Below are positions 60,850 to 64,000 of a DNA stretch of 64,000 bases, one piece after another. How positions within the stretch are numbered: position 1 is the first letter of the stretch; each line of letters starts with the position of its first letter. The position numbers and the translations under genes were made by a program. Source of the DNA: Phorcus lineatus (Eukaryota > Mollusca > Gastropoda > Trochida > Trochidae); the NCBI GenBank assembly GCA_921293015.1, contig OV121084.1:51805864-51869863 (forward strand), read 5' to 3'. The notes below the pieces were generated by a model that was not told the origin of the DNA, made no database searches, and worked only from the letters and a program-made list of their open reading frames with translations.

Positions 60850-61730
60850 CAGGTCAGTTTGAAATGAACTTGTGGTCCTACAGAGGACACTGTCTCCTGT
60901 TTATCAGAGGCTTATCTCAAAGCTCTCTTTGCTTGATACAATGACACTAGTTCAGTCAGGCATTCAGGACCTTTGTTGTGAAGTGCCTTGTGAAAATACC
61001 CTAGCACCTTCAACACCATTCCCTGTCTTATCGGAGGCCAGTGCAGCTCATGTAAAGAAGGCGTGATGTTCATATTTACCTACAACAGTGATGAGCCTTG
61101 TGAAAATACGCTAGCACCTTCAACACCATTCCCTGTCTTATCGGAGGCCAGTGCAGCTCATGTAAAGAAGGCGTGATGTTCATATTTACCTACAACACTG
61201 ATGAGCCTTGCTACGGTATTCTGAACTCTCGTGAGTTTGTTGAAAGTTTGCTGTTTGGCATCAAACATTAGAGAGTTGCAATAATCCAAACGCGAGATAC
61301 CCAGTGCTTAGACTAGAGACTGGACAGCTGATCTGTTAATAAAGTTCTTGATATGGCTAATATTTCTCAGAATGAAATGCAGATTTGCAGACAGCAATTT
61401 CTTGCGGATCCATGCTCAGGGTAGAATCAAATATAACACGTAGGTTTCGAGCTTTAAGACTCGATAATACAGTGCTCTTTTAAACGTAGGCTGCTTCCAG
61501 CAAACATTAAAGTGATACAGAGTGTGTTTCATGAATTTTGTAATTGGCCTAGATAAAACGAAATTACCATATGATCTGAGATGTTTAGATCGCTTGTCTA
61601 ATGTTGCATCTTTATATCCTCTGAAAGCTAATTTCCTTGGATTCTCAGTAAAGAAAGTGAAACGTTGAAGGGATGGCAATATGTCATTTAAATCATTAAT
61701 ACTAGCAGCTGACAATGAACGTTACTTTCA
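60850..61730 (-). mobile_element. decayed CR1/L2-type reverse transcriptase fragment, minus strand
   Basis: Across shifting minus-strand frames one reads, in the family's order, a thumb-region signature SRLDYCNSL (about 61270-61297), VQNTVARLIS, then ELHWPPIRQG (the usual HWLPxxxR motif), HKALHNKGPE and LTELVSLYQ. Several frameshifts and stops make it a dead copy. The 99-codon open frame at 61416-61715 (minus) covers the upstream part. A 110-bp tandem duplication lies within it. It overlaps in protein terms with 58275-58544, so the two are separate insertions. Confidence 0.75.
60985..61204. repeat. 110-bp tandem duplication (2 copies)
   Basis: Copies at 60985-61094 and 61095-61204 differ at only about four positions; both contain CTAGCACCTTCAACACCATT and GGAGGCCAGTGCAGCTCATG. 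The start of a third unit (GCCTTG) follows at 61205. Near-identity inside a decayed element shows a recent local duplication. Confidence 0.95.
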
Positions 61731-62620
61731 ACATAGAATGAAGAGAAATGTGTATGTTGTTGTCATCGCGTATTAACCTTTCAGGGGTGCCTAATTAAAA
61801 ACCAAAAAAGGATCAACTGTATGACTTCCGACTTGCAAATCTGGTAGTGATGGCAGTGTCTGGTACTGGCAGTTTGGTAATCAGATAACGGTGAAGGCTT
61901 TGCAGAGTTTGGAAGGTTCGAGGTTCACATCAGATGGTTTACCTATGAATAAGATTTATTCATCGCCAAAAGACAAGGACAAATAACACAGCTGTTTGTA
62001 TATCTTGGTGAAAAAGTAGAAAACATATTTCTTTGTGCGGTAAAGAATAATGAATATCAATTGTCATCAAACAGAGAATGCTAACTGTATTTTAGCAAGT
62101 GGTTTGACATGTTGACACAGATGCTTCAAAAGAACGTTCATAAGGTTCAGAGATGTAGTTATTTTTGGGAGGAATCATCAATTGAATAGTTTGCTCCTCT
62201 ATTAGCCCAAGAATATCGTTTTAAGCAGTATCAACGTATTCAACGAAACGTGTTATTTTGAACTATTCTAATTATTAGTATTAAAACAGTTTGTGATGTA
62301 AAAGAGGGGAGACATTCATTCCATACTGAGTCAAAATAGTAACTGTGCATGGATGTAATTGTATTTCAATTTCATCAGCATTCATACACAGAATTATTTT
62401 TGTTACGGGCAGAATAAGATGTTATTGAAAAATGAATGAATGAACCAAAAATGATAGGTGGAATCAAATTCCCCAAATATCGGGGATTTCATTAAGCAAC
62501 CGGGGTGTATTGTCAAATGTTCACAAACCTAATACCGGTGCGTCCACTCTGATCACCTCCGTCACATTGAAGTCATCGGATAAACAAGAAATGACTGTTG
62601 AATCTCAGTCAAGCTCTCAG
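61731..62620. other. no supported gene
   Basis: AT-rich sequence between two transposon fragments. No frame, repeat arm or module recognised. Confidence 0.3.
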
Positions 62621-62629
62621 TCGATTTCA

Positions 62630-62830
62630 TAAAATCATCTATACCAATTGGACGACCAGACCGAGGATGAGCACTATAGTCATTGTGTCATCTGTGACTT
62701 CGATTTGGTGCTGAAAATGTGTTTTAAAGCGTTCTGCAACTTCCTGGTGCGATAAGCCTGCAGCCGGCATTCCGATTGCATGATTTCGTTCAATTAAGGT
62801 AAGACGTGGCAGGCGTAACTCCGCAGTCAC
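62630..62830 (-). pseudogene. Tc1-type transposase N-terminal fragment
   Basis: Minus strand reads RLTLIERNHAIGM and AGLSHQEVAERF, the first helix-turn-helix of Tc1/mariner-superfamily transposases. After a frameshift another frame gives AHPRSGRPIG, matching the GRPR AT-hook-like linker. The DDE catalytic domain is missing, and upstream and downstream sequence does not continue the match, so this is a dead fragment. No terminal inverted repeats were found. Confidence 0.7.
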
Positions 62831-62839
62831 TAAAAAAAT

Positions 62840-63640
62840 ATTGAATATTCTAAATCCCTTACTTCAAACGTTGTGATGATTCACAACAGTTTCTGTGTAT
62901 TGTAACCAGTTCTCACAAAATAAAATTTTCATTCCATCTTTCCTTACTCTACGTTTTACCACCAATAATCAGTTAAGTAATGCATTCTCTTCTGCTAAAA
63001 ATTTGACTGCACTGTACTTTACGAGTACATCATTCCAAGAAGGTTTTATTTACGGAAAAAGTAATGGTGTTGTTCACTATCCTTACTCATTCTAATAAGA
63101 CTTATTCGCAAAAAGTTAAACATCATTATCAATCGAGACTTTGAAAGATAAAACAAACATTTAAGCCCATGGTTTAAATCAATAAGTGTTACATTATGGC
63201 TTGATATGAGAAGTCTATAATGATCTCAGTAGAGAAATAATATTAATCTATATATTTTGGCGAGATAATTGAAACTAACGTTGTCTTAATTCTTAACTTA
63301 ATACGATACTACTTGACACTAACATTTTATTTGTATTTTCTGTGTTTTACGAAAAAAACCCTGTGATTGCGGGCAGGATTATGTTATTATTTGCTAATAT
63401 GATAGCATTATGTTTGTTATTAACTGAATAAATGAAACTGACAGAAAATGAGTTACCATTCAGGAAATTCAATTTGAGTGAACAAACATAAGTGAAATAG
63501 AAATGTTGAAACACAACAGCATGACGTATGACGATAAACAATATGTAAATAACTTCCACATGATGAATATTATCTAGGTCATTGATTCATCCTTTATAGA
63601 AAAAGAAATATCAGATGTGATTGAAATCGCTGTCCTCAGC
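62840..63640. other. no supported gene
   Basis: AT-rich DNA with small open frames on both strands (62895-63095 plus, 63347-63559 minus), none with a recognisable motif. Confidence 0.3.
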
Positions 63641-63651
63641 CACCATGTCTC

Positions 63652-63879
63652 ATGTCTTTGTGTTATGCATCTAAGTGGAAACCAATCACGTGTACACCAG
63701 ACAGTAAAATATTCTTCTATAACACAGATTGTACTAACCTTTATTGTTTTTGCATAATTGATGCTAACGATGGTGTATTTAAAATCTGTAAGTTATGCAG
63801 AATCAAAAACGCTTTTCAAACTCAAATTTGTAATAATTGCATGTATACTGGCTCAGGCTATGAGAAAAATTACAGATAA
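63652..63879 (+). CDS. possible small Cys-rich protein with RanBP2-type zinc-finger spacing
   Basis: 75 codons from ATG to TAA. Residues 46-63 show C-x2-C-x3-N-x6-C-x2-C (C46, C49, N53, C60, C63), exactly the spacing of RanBP2-type zinc fingers, preceded by DGVFK. The usual Trp two residues before the first Cys is Lys here, with Phe next to it, which weakens the match. Four more Cys lie in the N-terminal half (C14, C27, C32, C34). An AG after GCTGTCCTC at 63631-63639 could be a splice acceptor. It may be a last exon, a retroelement piece, or chance; no neighbour helps decide. Confidence 0.3.
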   Translation: MSLCYASKWKPITCTPDSKIFFYNTDCTNLYCFCIIDANDGVFKICKLCRIKNAFQTQICNNCMYTGSGYEKNYR

Positions 63880-63986
63880 ATCATAACACGACCCTTTAGA
63901 AATATATTCACCGGCAAAAGAAACGCTGCCTTCCAATTTTCCCATCAACTAAAAACTTATGAAAAAGGGTAAGTTAAAACGTGAGT

Positions 63987-64000
63987 TCTCTCTCTCTCTC
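63987..64000. repeat. (TC)n microsatellite, cut by window end
   Basis: Dinucleotide run continuing to the last base of the window; true length unknown. Confidence 0.9.

Noticed and set aside
60872-61066. Plus-strand open frame
   Set aside because: It is the antisense of a decayed reverse transcriptase whose motifs are clear on the minus strand.

Overview
The window is AT-rich, gene-poor eukaryotic DNA, most likely from a mollusc and probably a gastropod. The organism call rests on repeat content: a tRNA-derived SINE whose 3' part ends in a GCGGCGTTAAACCC-type tail, a second old repeat with a TTTAAC...AACAATATTTCA core of the kind common in gastropods, CR1/L2-type non-LTR fragments and a Tc1-type fragment. 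No open frame exceeds about 140 codons, and no complete known protein gene is visible. Everything coding-like is either a decayed transposon piece or a short candidate exon.

The main architecture is two arrays of old segmental duplications. Array A (about 3.9-26.9 kb) holds collinear units near 3.9-10.8, 11.1-17.4 and 17.7-26.9 kb. They share islands of similarity (modules A, C, D, D2, E, F) in diverged sequence. Array B (about 29.6-60.8 kb) holds a second set (modules H, I, J, K, L, M, G, N and a longer stretch Y), with modules in two to four copies. The two arrays do not obviously share modules. The letters are my own labels and their boundaries are approximate, read by eye.

The best candidate for a host gene is in module F of array A on the minus strand. 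A short first exon starting MASRFCCVDT is followed, across an intron of 105-107 nt, by an in-frame exon, in two paralogous copies (10454-10755 and 17159-17407). Modules D2 and D downstream on the same strand keep partly open conserved frames. Copy 2 of those has a frameshift and a stop, so the array may hold one working or recently working gene plus relics. Weaker exon candidates are at 26851-26911 (plus), 46016-46092 (plus) and 63652-63879 (plus, RanBP2-type zinc-finger spacing).

Mobile DNA is layered on the arrays and can be ordered against them: five copies of a roughly 440-bp hAT-like MITE, four SINE copies (one complete with target-site duplication and an empty paralogous site), a CR1/L2 tail inserted in one Y copy but absent from the other, two further decayed CR1/L2 pieces, a Tc1 fragment and two foldback elements. 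Tandem repeats with 11-, 14-, 39-, 85- and 110-bp periods are also present. All similarity statements come from reading the sequence, not from alignment software.
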